A DNA stretch of 64,000 nucleotides from JAAYJT01 sp037445555 (GTDB lineage Bacteria > Bacteroidota > Bacteroidia > Bacteroidales > JAAYJT01), in contig JBBIKG010000011.1 in assembly GCA_037445555.1 (NCBI GenBank), forward strand, positions 1-64,000. Direction: 5' to 3'. Position numbers and translations under genes: made by a program. Within the stretch, counting starts at the first letter, position 1. Every line of letters begins with the position of its first letter. The notes below the pieces were generated by a model. It worked only from the letters and a program-made list of their open reading frames with translations. It ran no database searches and was not told the DNA's origin. Shown here piece by piece: positions 43,684-53,300 of this stretch.

Positions 43684-45180
43684 TTATTTATTGTCCACCA
43701 ACAGTGAGTGCAGCTTGCCGGCAGATTCAAAGCGTGCGCTCTTGGTTTCAGGATCACCGTAAAGGAAAAAAACGAAGTCCATGGCCGGGGTTGAATCCTC
43801 CAGTTGACTGATAAAATTCAGTGCAATATCATTTGGGGTAACCATCCACCTGCCGGCAATCTTCTGCATACCAAAAACAAGACCGTTTTTTTTGTCAGAG
43901 GGAAGGTATGACTTGTATACAAGTTCAGAGCATCCCAGAGCCTGGCTGGTGCTGAAATCAAAATCAAAATCGTAAGGGATGCCATAATTATCCATGGCAC
44001 TGAGGATAGAGAGCAGCTTATCCTTTCGTGATAGCCGGGGACGCAACACCAGCATGTGATCAGCATTTGCAGAAACCTCCAGAGGCTCGAGCAGGACTCC
44101 GCCTGCTTTAGCTTCGATGGTGGAGTAGTAAAGACCAGCTTTATCAGGCCTTGATTTCAGCTGGAAGATTTCGGGGTGGCGTGCATCAAGATAGTTGGTA
44201 AGCCGGTTGCCGAACATCTGTTGCGATTCCTGTTCGAAGTATTCATCCATCACCATCAGGGTGCCGGTAAAGATGGCTGAATGTGTGAAAAAACCGGGTA
44301 TGCCTATATTGCTGAGAAATCCCTCACGGCGCTGCAGCAAAATATCGCCGGGTTCCAGCAGCGGATACAGTTGCCTGATCTGTTCGCGGGTGATGTAGTA
44401 TCCTGAACGGTTAGTAATACGGAGGTGGCTGGCAAATACAGATACCTTCTCCTGAATGGGGTATAGCCACCGGAAGGCTTCGCGCACCGTAAAGTCAACT
44501 ATTCCCGATAACGCGGAACCCAGCGGAGGAAACACAGAGGAGGCAAAGTGATTATATGTGTCAACGGAGTACTCCCGCAGCCGCCTTATGTTCTCATCTT
44601 CCTCCTGTGTCAGCCTGATCTTTCTGATGGTCGCGTATCCGGCGTGAAGATCGAACTGCCTGCCGGGAAGGGCCATCATGGCGATTAAGACATTGTAGTC
44701 AGTCTCGATGCCGTATTCACCGAGCGTTTCATTCAAGAGGGTCATGAAATATGTGTTCTCCGAACTGTATTCTGCAAGCCTGATAAGCAATTCGAACTGG
44801 GCTATCAGAGCCGCATACCATATAATCCTGTTGCGTTTAACCTCAACATCAATACTGAGTGAATCCGGTGCTTGGGGCTCAGAAAATTCTTCCAGGTATG
44901 CCACCAGCGCCTCGTTGGCAGTATTTAAAGAGAGAAAAATCTGTTTCAGCTCCTGGATGTCCTGTACTGAGGCATTTGCCACACTGATGGCATTGTATTT
45001 CCGGATGTTGATTTCAGAAAGTTGTGATTGTAGATGAGTAATCCGGTTAACCAGGATCCGGGCAGATTCATCAACGGCACTCCACTCATTCTGGCGTAGA
45101 TTGCCATTGACGGATATATCTACCGGCACTCTCTCATCCGAAACCATCATGAGCAATATCAGAAGACTAAGTAACCTCAT
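43684..45180 (-). CDS. YiiX-like permuted NlpC/P60 cysteine hydrolase
   Basis: A 498-aa exported protein (N-terminal hydrophobic stretch 1-14). Residues about 25-270 form a helical region without a recognised domain. The C-terminal half is a YiiX/YebB-type permuted papain-like domain: GDILLQRREG, then the catalytic His in FFTHSAIFTG, EAKAGGVL, and the catalytic Cys in LGCSELVYKSY. The His precedes the Cys, the order expected for the permuted family. Substrates may be peptidoglycan peptides or lipids; neither is shown. It appears to have its own promoter region and no functional partner next to it. Confidence 0.83.
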   Translation of the reverse strand: MRLLSLLILLMMVSDERVPVDISVNGNLRQNEWSAVDESARILVNRITHLQSQLSEINIRKYNAISVANASVQDIQELKQIFLSLNTANEALVAYLEEFSEPQAPDSLSIDVEVKRNRIIWYAALIAQFELLIRLAEYSSENTYFMTLLNETLGEYGIETDYNVLIAMMALPGRQFDLHAGYATIRKIRLTQEEDENIRRLREYSVDTYNHFASSVFPPLGSALSGIVDFTVREAFRWLYPIQEKVSVFASHLRITNRSGYYITREQIRQLYPLLEPGDILLQRREGFLSNIGIPGFFTHSAIFTGTLMVMDEYFEQESQQMFGNRLTNYLDARHPEIFQLKSRPDKAGLYYSTIEAKAGGVLLEPLEVSANADHMLVLRPRLSRKDKLLSILSAMDNYGIPYDFDFDFSTSQALGCSELVYKSYLPSDKKNGLVFGMQKIAGRWMVTPNDIALNFISQLEDSTPAMDFVFFLYGDPETKSARFESAGKLHSLLVDNK

Positions 45181-45263
45181 ATCTTACAATTCCACCCATG
45201 GCTTCACCTGCAGGCTGTGCTCTCATCTGCCGGCTGCCGCCTCGGTTTTTCTCTGTAAAGCTA

Positions 45264-45271
45264 TACATTTG
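45264..45271 (+). promoter_or_regulatory. Possible -7 element for the LapA-like gene
   Basis: TACATTTG is an exact TAnnTTTG match 38 bases upstream of the ATG at 45310. No clear TTG occurs 17-23 bases further upstream. Confidence 0.4.
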
Positions 45272-45309
45272 TAGTGAGAACGTAAAGTAATAATCTAAAC
45301 AATCGTATT

Positions 45310-45504
45310 ATGAAAAATGCGAAGCTTTATGCCACCATCGCGCTTGCTATTCTTGTGCTGATAGTCATCGTACAGAATTTCGGAAAAGTGAGTGTCAAGC
45401 TCCTTTTTGTCACTCTCGAAATGCCGCACATTCTTCTTTTACTGCTCACTGTGAGCATCGGATTCGTGATTGGGGTAATGTACAGCAGCCTGCGGCGCAA
45501 ATAA
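45310..45504 (+). CDS. Small LapA-domain (DUF1049) membrane protein
   Basis: A 64-aa protein with two transmembrane helices (about 7-26 and 36-58) and a basic C terminus (SSLRRK). The pattern VIVQNFGKVSVKLLFVTLEMPHILLLLLTVSIGFVIGV matches the LapA/DUF1049 domain, whose larger proteobacterial members act in lipopolysaccharide assembly; the short Bacteroidota forms are uncharacterised. It is transcribed alone between two minus-strand genes. The 137 bases that follow hold no strong terminator. Confidence 0.75.
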   Translation: MKNAKLYATIALAILVLIVIVQNFGKVSVKLLFVTLEMPHILLLLLTVSIGFVIGVMYSSLRRK

Positions 45505-45641
45505 GGGCTGTCTCCTATATTGGCACGGAATGTTAATCCTGATAGATTTGGTGCTTATGAAACAGCCCCTGTCCCTTAGGTTTTGTTCCGATCCCTCTAG
45601 CAGGGAGCAATACACTCTTTCATGCTGCAGGCCGGGGCTTA

Positions 45642-47696
45642 TTATTCAATTTTGAAAATATCGTCGCCGAGTTTGCTGTTGATTTTAATGGAGTTCACAG
45701 TAAGATCAATGGTTTGCGGGCCGGCCTGCTGCATGATCCGGAACGGGAACTTTATACCCGACACAGCACGATAATCTTCATAAACCGTAGTTCCCGACGG
45801 TGTAACCGATTGCAGCAGCAGTCCGGAAGTTACATCAAAATAGTTAAACTGGCTGCTACCGTTCGGGTTTGTCTGCTCTACCTTGTAGGCCTGCGCCCCG
45901 TTCACCTTTTCGATTCCCAGGAGCTGGTGCTTTATGGCTTTCTTCTCATAGTCGATTTCTGGATTCATGATAGCCTGAAACTTCATTTCCTCCAGCTTTT
46001 CGCCCTGCAGTTCCTCACTCCCCATCATGGACGACACCTTGCCCCTGGCTCCGTCGAAAATCTGCTTCGAGAATACCATACCCGAGGCACCCACTTCAAC
46101 TTTAATCTTGTTTGGTGCTTTGCGGTAGGTGTCAAAATTGATCGACATGCCTTGCATGGTAGCCGAGGCCTTCATGGTAAGGTCTTTGATACCCTGCAAT
46201 TTTTTCTTTCCGCCTCTTACCTCTAAATACCTGTCGATCACCTGCCGGGCTGTAAGATTGGCGGGTGGCGGCAACAGTTGTTTGTCAGGATCGTATTCTA
46301 CACCATCCTCGTTGAGGTAGGTAATTTTTCCGCTTTTCGAGAATTTCTTCATCTGCCCGGCCACGTCGGCAGCTTTTCCCACAATCAGGATGTGTGCATT
46401 TTCCGGAAAGAGCAGGTTGTTGGCAGAGGCTAGAATATCTTCAGGGGTTATTGCCGCCACCTGTTCCAGATAGGTGTCGTAGTAGTTTTCGGGCAGCTGA
46501 AAGCGTGCTGTATTAAGCGCAAACGAAGCTATGGTTTGCGGATTTTCGAGCGAGAGTGCAAAGTTGCCACTGAGTTCGTTTTTGTACAGCCGCAGTTCAT
46601 CGAGAGGTACAGCCTCAGTTCGTATGCGGTTTATTTCGTATAATATCTCGTGTACTGCGCTGTCGGTGGCAATATTGCGAACATCTGCGGTGGCAATAAA
46701 TGAGCCCATAAGTTTATCTGAATTGAGCTTGCTATAGGCTCCGTAGGTAAACCCGTGCTGCTCGCGCAGGTTGTTGAACAGCCTCGAAGTGCTGCCACCG
46801 AGGATATTGTTCATCACTCTACCCTTGATGGCAAATTCCGAACCAGGCTTCAGCTCCACCGGAAACCCAAGGCTGATCACCGATTGCACCGCTGAAGGCC
46901 TGTCAACCAAAGCAACTTTGGTTTCGGCTGGCCGCCTGACCGCAGGATAGGTTTGCCGGGGAACGGGCGCATTGACCCAGGAAGAAAAATATTTTGTCAC
47001 CAAACCTCTTGCCTGGTCTACCGACATATCTCCCACAATTGCCAGGTAGGCAACCCCTGGTTTGTAATACGTTTTGTAAAATGTTTCAATAGCTTCCAGT
47101 GTGACCTTTTCGACACTCTTTTCGGTGGGGTTGAGGCCATAGGGATGGTTTATTCCAAAAAACAAGGTGTTGCTCACACGGCTTGCTATCTGGTTAGGGT
47201 TATTCCGTGCAGCCATCAGGCCTGATGTGGTTTGTTTCTTAGCCCTTTCAAAGTGTTCTTTCTCGAACCTGGCATTGAGTACAACATCGGCAAGCAGTTC
47301 GGTAATTTTTTCTGCATTGCGCGACAGCCCGCTTGCCGACAATTGCCTTGCATCAGTGGTTAATGAAGCTCCTATATAGTCGATTTCATCATCAATTTGT
47401 TTCTTGGTCCGCGTGGTGGTTGCCGTACGCAACAACTGCCCTGTCAGGTCGCTGAGCCCTGCAAATTCGCCTTCAAACACGCGATCAAAATCAAAAAACA
47501 ATGAAAAATAGATCTGTGGCAATTTGCGATTCTCAACCACGAATACTTTGAGACCGTTTTCCAGCTCAAATGACTTTGCCTTCTCCAGTTTCAGCAGCGT
47601 TGCTGGGGCAGGAGCCGGACGCACCGAACGATCCATCTGTCCGGTCACCGAGAGAGTGATTAATGCGAATACTATGAACATTCCAATCTTCTTCAT
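45642..47696 (-). CDS. M16 peptidase-like subunit without HxxEH, plus C-terminal LolA-like domain
   Basis: A 684-aa exported protein (signal peptide MKKIGMFIVFALITLSVTGQ). It contains two M16 half-domains but lacks the zinc motif: the place of HxxEH reads GLSDLTGQLL. It keeps the Arg/Tyr-type FTYGAYSKL loop seen in non-catalytic partners. From about 490 a further domain (NFDTYRKAPNKIKVEV, ending FPFRIMQQAG) resembles lipoprotein-carrier (LolA/LolB-like) folds. It follows the HxxEH-containing M16 gene by 13 bases, so the two probably form a heterodimeric periplasmic peptidase. ATG 47696 has a strong SD (GGAGGAG at 47702-47708). Confidence 0.88.
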   Translation of the reverse strand: MKKIGMFIVFALITLSVTGQMDRSVRPAPAPATLLKLEKAKSFELENGLKVFVVENRKLPQIYFSLFFDFDRVFEGEFAGLSDLTGQLLRTATTTRTKKQIDDEIDYIGASLTTDARQLSASGLSRNAEKITELLADVVLNARFEKEHFERAKKQTTSGLMAARNNPNQIASRVSNTLFFGINHPYGLNPTEKSVEKVTLEAIETFYKTYYKPGVAYLAIVGDMSVDQARGLVTKYFSSWVNAPVPRQTYPAVRRPAETKVALVDRPSAVQSVISLGFPVELKPGSEFAIKGRVMNNILGGSTSRLFNNLREQHGFTYGAYSKLNSDKLMGSFIATADVRNIATDSAVHEILYEINRIRTEAVPLDELRLYKNELSGNFALSLENPQTIASFALNTARFQLPENYYDTYLEQVAAITPEDILASANNLLFPENAHILIVGKAADVAGQMKKFSKSGKITYLNEDGVEYDPDKQLLPPPANLTARQVIDRYLEVRGGKKKLQGIKDLTMKASATMQGMSINFDTYRKAPNKIKVEVGASGMVFSKQIFDGARGKVSSMMGSEELQGEKLEEMKFQAIMNPEIDYEKKAIKHQLLGIEKVNGAQAYKVEQTNPNGSSQFNYFDVTSGLLLQSVTPSGTTVYEDYRAVSGIKFPFRIMQQAGPQTIDLTVNSIKINSKLGDDIFKIE

Positions 47697-47701
47697 GACT
47701 T

Positions 47702-47708
47702 CTCCTCC
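47702..47708 (-). promoter_or_regulatory. Strong Shine-Dalgarno before the second M16 gene
   Basis: GGAGGAG lies five bases before ATG 47696 and decides this start over the longer frame from 47756. It stands out because most genes in this window have no comparable site. Confidence 0.7.
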
Positions 47709-47709
47709 G

Positions 47710-49029
47710 TTAATTCTTTTGTTTGGGCAAATAGTACAAAACCACTCTGTTATCATTCACCAGGTATTTTTTCGCTACCTGTTGAATATCAGCCTGTGTC
47801 ACGCTCATATACCGTTCCAGGTCAGAATTTATCAGCCCGGGGTTGTTGAAGAATAGCTGATACTCAGCCAACTGATCGGCAATAGCCGACATGCGGTTCA
47901 ATCTCGATACAAAACTGTTTTCCTGCATATTGCGCGATTTTTCGAATTCGCGCTGGCTCAGCCCCTCGTTCTTAACTTTTTCAATCTCATCATTGATCGC
48001 CTTCTCCAGATCTTGGGCTTCGACACCTGCATTGGCTATGCCGATCACCAGGAACAGCCCTTCGTCAGCAAGTGGAAAAGGAAATGAAAGAACGGCCAGC
48101 GCCTTTTGCTGCTCATCGACAATGGCCTTGTGAAGCCTTGAGCTTTGTCCGTCAGACAGGATATTGGTAAGCATCCTCACTGCGTAACTGTCCGGATGTC
48201 CTGCAGACGGCGCACGAAAGGCCATCATCACTGCCGGCAACTGGATGTTGTCGTACAGGATATCTCTTATCTCGGCACCCAATGGAGGTTCGGTGATGTT
48301 GGGTCTTTCGATGGGTTTGGTTCCGCGCGGGATGTCACTGAAATATTTCGAGATAAGTGCTTTGGTTTTATCGATGTCAATGTCGCCGGCAATGGCCAAT
48401 ACGGCGTTGTTTGGCACGTAGTAGGTGCGATAGAACTCCCTGAATTCTTCAAGCGTAGCCTGATCGATGTATTGAACTGAACCTATGGGTGTCCAGCGAT
48501 ACGGATGTTTCCTGAAGGCCCTCATGAAAATCTCTTCCTGAAAGGAGCCATAGGGCTGGTTATCGTAGCGCTGGCTTCGTTCTTCCTTAATAACGCTACG
48601 CTGGGTTTCAACTCCCACGCTGTCGATCACCAGATGGAGCATGCGCTCTGATTCGAGCCACAGCCCTAGCTCGAGCTGATTTGAAGGAAGCAACTCGTAG
48701 TAGTGTGTTTTGTCATTAGTGGTGTATGCATTTACCTGCCCTCCGGCATCCTGTACAATCTTGAAATACTGACCCCGGCCAATGTTTTTAGACCCCTCAA
48801 ACATGAGGTGCTCCATAAAGTGGGCAAAGCCAGTACGGTCTGGTCGTTCGTTTTTTGATCCTACATGGTAGGTTATGGTTACTGCCACCACCGGCGCCGA
48901 TTTATCCTGGTGCAGGAGGACGACTAGCCCGTTGTCGAGCTCGTACTCCACAAATTCAATTTTCCTGTTTTGCGCATGCAAAACCATCGTAAGTGCCACA
49001 AACAGCACAATTAACAATTTTCTTATCAT
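47710..49029 (-). CDS. M16 zinc metallopeptidase, catalytic subunit
   Basis: A 439-aa periplasmic peptidase with a signal peptide (1-19, ending VLHAQ). The zinc motif is FAHFMEHLMFEG (HxxEH), with the downstream Glu in the expected stretch near LWLESERML. The second half-domain follows to the C terminus. M16 enzymes degrade or process peptides inside a closed chamber. It is followed after 13 bases by the HxxEH-less homologue and preceded after nine bases by the phosphodiesterase gene. The arrangement of a catalytic and an inactive M16 protein resembles other bacterial heterodimers. Confidence 0.92.
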   Translation of the reverse strand: MIRKLLIVLFVALTMVLHAQNRKIEFVEYELDNGLVVLLHQDKSAPVVAVTITYHVGSKNERPDRTGFAHFMEHLMFEGSKNIGRGQYFKIVQDAGGQVNAYTTNDKTHYYELLPSNQLELGLWLESERMLHLVIDSVGVETQRSVIKEERSQRYDNQPYGSFQEEIFMRAFRKHPYRWTPIGSVQYIDQATLEEFREFYRTYYVPNNAVLAIAGDIDIDKTKALISKYFSDIPRGTKPIERPNITEPPLGAEIRDILYDNIQLPAVMMAFRAPSAGHPDSYAVRMLTNILSDGQSSRLHKAIVDEQQKALAVLSFPFPLADEGLFLVIGIANAGVEAQDLEKAINDEIEKVKNEGLSQREFEKSRNMQENSFVSRLNRMSAIADQLAEYQLFFNNPGLINSDLERYMSVTQADIQQVAKKYLVNDNRVVLYYLPKQKN

Positions 49030-49038
49030 ACGATTAGG

Positions 49039-50259
49039 TTATTTTGGGTTATCCGTGGTGGTCCTGAGCATCTGTTGCACAGCGTCCAGGCTGCCGTCAA
49101 CGTTTTGTGGAATTATGCCGAGTATATGAGCAAACAAGGGGTAGAGATCAATATTATCAAATACCGGCTGGCGATATCCGCTTTTAAAGGAGGGGCCAGC
49201 GGCATAAAAAATGGCATGCATATCCTTGTTTCGGATATCATATCCATGGGTGCCACCTGAATACTCGTTCGATGATCCTCTACGCCAGCCGATGCTCCAG
49301 GCACTGTCGGCAGCTACGATAATATCAAGCGTGCGGGGATGGGTGCCGTAATTCAATTCTCTTGGCACCTCTCCGCTTTTCCATACCTGTAAATTCTTCA
49401 CTTTGCTGAGTCTGTTGTAAATAGAATCCACGAAGCCCTGTTTGGCTTTTATGCTATAAACCGGGTTTCCTCCTATGGCTTTGTCCACCCAACTTTCTTT
49501 AACATAGTCGGTAAGAGTGATGCTTTTTTCGGCACTGATTTTTCCCATGCCATGGTCGCTGGTTACAATGAGGTTGATATTTGAGGCTATTGGGAGTTGA
49601 CCCAGCTTTCGGCAGAATACCCCAAGAAGACGGTCAAGATCTTCAGCCTTTTGCAGTGTCCGTTTATCGTCGGGTCCATACATATGACCTACGGCATCAG
49701 GTTCGTGCAGGTACCACATTATAAGTCGCGGTCGTCGGTGTTCAGGCAGCTTAAGCCAGGCGATCACACTGTCAATTCTGTCTTCGAGGGGTACGGTTTG
49801 AAGGTAGGGTTTCCAGATCGACGGTTGAATTCCTTTAATGGGCAATTCGCTTCCCACCCAAAAATATGATGCTGTTCTTACGTTTTGGAGTTCGGCAGTT
49901 ACCCATATGGGTTCGCCTCCATAGTACTTCGGGTTATTACGTTCGGCCTGGTCTCGCATGGTATAGGTGCTTCCGGTAGCCGGGTCAAAAAAACTGTTAT
50001 TCACCAGTCCATGGTGATCGGGATAAAGGCCGGTAGCCATAGTATAGTGGTTAGGAAAGGTTTTTGACGGGAAGGCGGGTCGGATGGCTTCAGCCTTAAC
50101 GCCCACCCGGGCCAGCGAGTCAAGCACAGGAGTGTGGGCCCTGTCAGGATAATCCCAGCGAAACCCGTCCATTGAAAGAACCACTAGGTAGGGTTTTTCC
50201 TGGGCACAGGCACATAACCAAAGGGAAGAGAGCAACAGCAGCAGTGGTATTTTTTTCAT
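49039..50259 (-). CDS. Exported nucleotide pyrophosphatase/phosphodiesterase-like protein
   Basis: A 406-aa alkaline phosphatase superfamily protein of the ENPP type. The start MKKIPLLLLLSSLWLCACAQ is a signal peptide with a possible lipobox (LCAC). Metal and nucleophile residues are visible: D in VVLSMDGFRWD, Thr in FPSKTFPNHYT, HEPDAVGHMYGPD, TSDHGMG and GTHGYD. It would hydrolyse nucleotide or lipid phosphodiesters in the periplasm; the substrate is unknown. It is the first gene of a three-gene unit with two M16 peptidases (nine-base gap). ATG 50259 fits the signal peptide; the frame open to 50316 is not needed. Confidence 0.9.
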   Translation of the reverse strand: MKKIPLLLLLSSLWLCACAQEKPYLVVLSMDGFRWDYPDRAHTPVLDSLARVGVKAEAIRPAFPSKTFPNHYTMATGLYPDHHGLVNNSFFDPATGSTYTMRDQAERNNPKYYGGEPIWVTAELQNVRTASYFWVGSELPIKGIQPSIWKPYLQTVPLEDRIDSVIAWLKLPEHRRPRLIMWYLHEPDAVGHMYGPDDKRTLQKAEDLDRLLGVFCRKLGQLPIASNINLIVTSDHGMGKISAEKSITLTDYVKESWVDKAIGGNPVYSIKAKQGFVDSIYNRLSKVKNLQVWKSGEVPRELNYGTHPRTLDIIVAADSAWSIGWRRGSSNEYSGGTHGYDIRNKDMHAIFYAAGPSFKSGYRQPVFDNIDLYPLFAHILGIIPQNVDGSLDAVQQMLRTTTDNPK

Positions 50260-50287
50260 TGATTTCAAAGTTTTTCTGCGCAAAACT

Positions 50288-50320
50288 AAAAAAAAAGAGG
50301 CTGCCTTTTGGGGCAACCTC
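50288..50320 (-). terminator. Intrinsic terminator of the TonB-dependent receptor gene
   Basis: On the minus strand, nine-base stem arms GAGGTTGCC and GGCAGCCTC (one G-T pair) close a six-base loop at 50297-50320 and are followed by nine T residues. It lies 26 bases beyond the receptor stop and separates it from the phosphodiesterase operon. Confidence 0.88.
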
Positions 50321-50345
50321 TTTCATTAAGCAACTTTTGTGCCGG

Positions 50346-53300
50346 TTAATTGAAGATGTATTTCAGTCCGATCTGGATTCTGTACATATCGCTGATAGCC
50401 AGGCTTGACTGGTAGGTGTCGGTGATAAGTTTATTGTTGACAGCCGCCATACGATAGATGGCATAGCCATTCTGATCGATCGGGCCGCTGGTTGCAGGTG
50501 TGCCGCCTGTCACTGTGGGACGTACCACTAAAGGCTGATTAGTGATCACGCGTTTACCAACTCCCCAGTTTTTATTAAGCATATTAGTGAGGTTAACAAT
50601 CTCAAAACGCATCTGGAGTTTGTTTTTGGTGCCTGCTATATTGGCAATCAGGTCATGCTGCATCGAGAAATCCACTCTCGAAACCATTGGGAGGAAGGCA
50701 CCGTTGCGCTCTGCATATTTTCCGCGGTTTGCATTCAGATATTTATCCTGCTTAATGAACCTTTCCCAAGCGTCTTTCTGATCATCAGCGCTGAAGTTGG
50801 CCAGGTTCGTCGTTACCGAAGGGTTGTAGGTTACCACCGACCCGGTTGATGAGATGCTGTATGGATAGAAGTTCATCTCGCTCTTGTCCTTTGGGATATA
50901 GATGAGGTCGTTTGATGTGCCTCCATCGCGGTTCAGGTCGCCTGAAAACCCCCAGGAGTAGTTGCCCGGGGTGAAGCTTTCAAATAAAAATGTGAATGCG
51001 GTTGAACTCGGTGTTTTATAAGTGACGACTCCGAATACTCTATGTCCGAGCGATGCAGAGGCAAAACCGATACCGGGATTGTTCGGGTCGCCGGTGTGCT
51101 GGTTGTTGTTCCATGAACCAAAAGCGATTGAACCCGGATCCACTGTGTTTTTGGTGATACCGTAGCTGTAAGCGGCTTTCAGGTAAAGTCCTTTTGAAAA
51201 TGGCTTTTCGAGACTTGCAGCAAAGTTGTAGGAAGCACCCACGTTCTGGTTTTTCATAACAATAGCGCTGGTGATCTTGCTGTTGATCCTGTTTGCCGGG
51301 CTTGCCACGTATATCAAACGGTTATCAGCTCCCGAGAACCGGGTGGTATTGTCAATGAGGTTGGCATTGATGTAATAAATACCGTTAACATCACGGCTGT
51401 AAAGGAACTCGAGAGTTCCGATGAGGTTGAAAGGCAGTTTCTGGTCAACAGCTATATTTGAACGCCAAACTTGAGGGAATTTGAATTTTGGATCGGTGAG
51501 GGCCAGTTCATATGAGGTAGCCGGCGCACCTGAAATAGTGGTGGGTTTAAATTTGTTGATATCAGGATTAAACGGCCGTGCAGTGGTGTTGTTCAGTTCT
51601 TCAAATCCTGTCAGGATACCATTATTCCCAATCTGGTTTGAAATCCAAACGTAGGCTGGCTTTCCGGTGAAAATACCGGTACCGCCGCGCACCTGAGTAC
51701 TCTTGTCGTTTTTCGGATCCCAGTTGAACCCAAACCTGGGTGACCACAACGGGCGGGGATCGGGTAATTTGTCTGTTTTGTAGGTCACTTCCTTGTTGTT
51801 TTCATCACGGAATTTGAACCCTTCAACTTCGGTATTCTTAAAGCCGGTATCTCCGAAGAAAGGCATGTCGATTCTCATACCGAAAGTAAGATTGAGGTTG
51901 GGCATCACACGCCATTCGTTCTGGCCGTATATTCCGGCGTAGATCACATCCAGAGGCTGCACCGGGATGGGTTTGTCAGGAATGTTTGACCAACGAACCT
52001 GGAAGCGGCGCAAGGTAACCGGGGCCACGGTGCGACTTGGGTTAGCCAGGAAACCGTTGGCATCGGTATAGAAGTCGGCAAGTGAGTTGTAGGAATAGAC
52101 ACTTTGTGAACCCGGGAAGAAAATATTTTCAGAGTAATATTTTTCGAGGCTAAGGCCCATGGTCCAGGTTTGTTTTTCTCTGAAAATGCTGAAGTTATTC
52201 TGCAACTGGTAGGTCGAATAGCGTAATTCGTTGTTAGGCGTGAAGGGTTCAAACCCAAAACTGGTATATACAATACCGGCGTTCAAAATATCCACGAAGG
52301 GGAACATTTCACCCCTTGAAGCGCGGCTTTCGTCCTGATAAGTGTATCCAGCTATGAAGTTGTTGGCCATGTTGTCGCCAAATCGAGAGTTTACTTCGCC
52401 GATAATGGAGGTGATGTTTTCCATGATCTGGTAGTTGGAGTTCTGGAAGTTCAGACCATTGAGGTTTGAACGGCGGGTGCCCATACCGAGAGAGGAAGAG
52501 TTTGAAAGCAGGATATCGGTGAACGACTCCAGCTTATTGAATCGAATGCTTGCCTTATGTTTATCATTGATGTTGTAGTCGAGTTTGGCAATAATGCGGG
52601 TGGCAGGTGTTTCGTGGGTGTATCCCTGGTAAGGGCCAGTTTCGTAGTTAAATTTTTCTTTCAGGAACTTGCTCAATGCATCGAGATCTGAAGCCAGAAC
52701 CCTGGTCACGTTACCTGTCACTGTTTGTCCGCCGGTGTTTGCCAAAAATGTAGTTCCGGGGGCTGTAGTGTTTTCTTTTGAATAGTCGGCAAAAATGAAG
52801 AGCTTGTCCTTAATGATTGGTCCGCCAAGGCTGAATCCGAAATCATAATATTTGAAATCGCCGGGGGTAAGGGTCTGATCCTTAGCCTGCACACCGCTCA
52901 TATTCGAGTTGCGGAAATTGTAAGAGGCTTCACCCTTGATGGTGTTTGTACCGCTCTTGGTAACTACGTTGACACCAGCCCCCACAAAGTTGCCCTGACG
53001 AACGTCGTAAGGAGCGATGTTGACGCTGATGGCTTCAATGGCCGAGAGCGAGATAGGGGCAACCCCGGTGCGGTCGCCGGGCTGGCCGGCCAAACCGAAG
53101 GAGTTATTGAAGTAGGACCCGTCCACGGTGATGTTGTTGAAACGGTCGTCCATACCGCCGAATGAGCTACCCCTTGCCTGGGGAACCAATCGGGTGAAGT
53201 CGTTTATCCTGCGGTTGATGCTGGGCATGGTGGTGATAGCATCCTGACCCACGCTGGTTGATGCACCCGTGCGGCTGGAGCTGAAAATGGCATCACGCAC

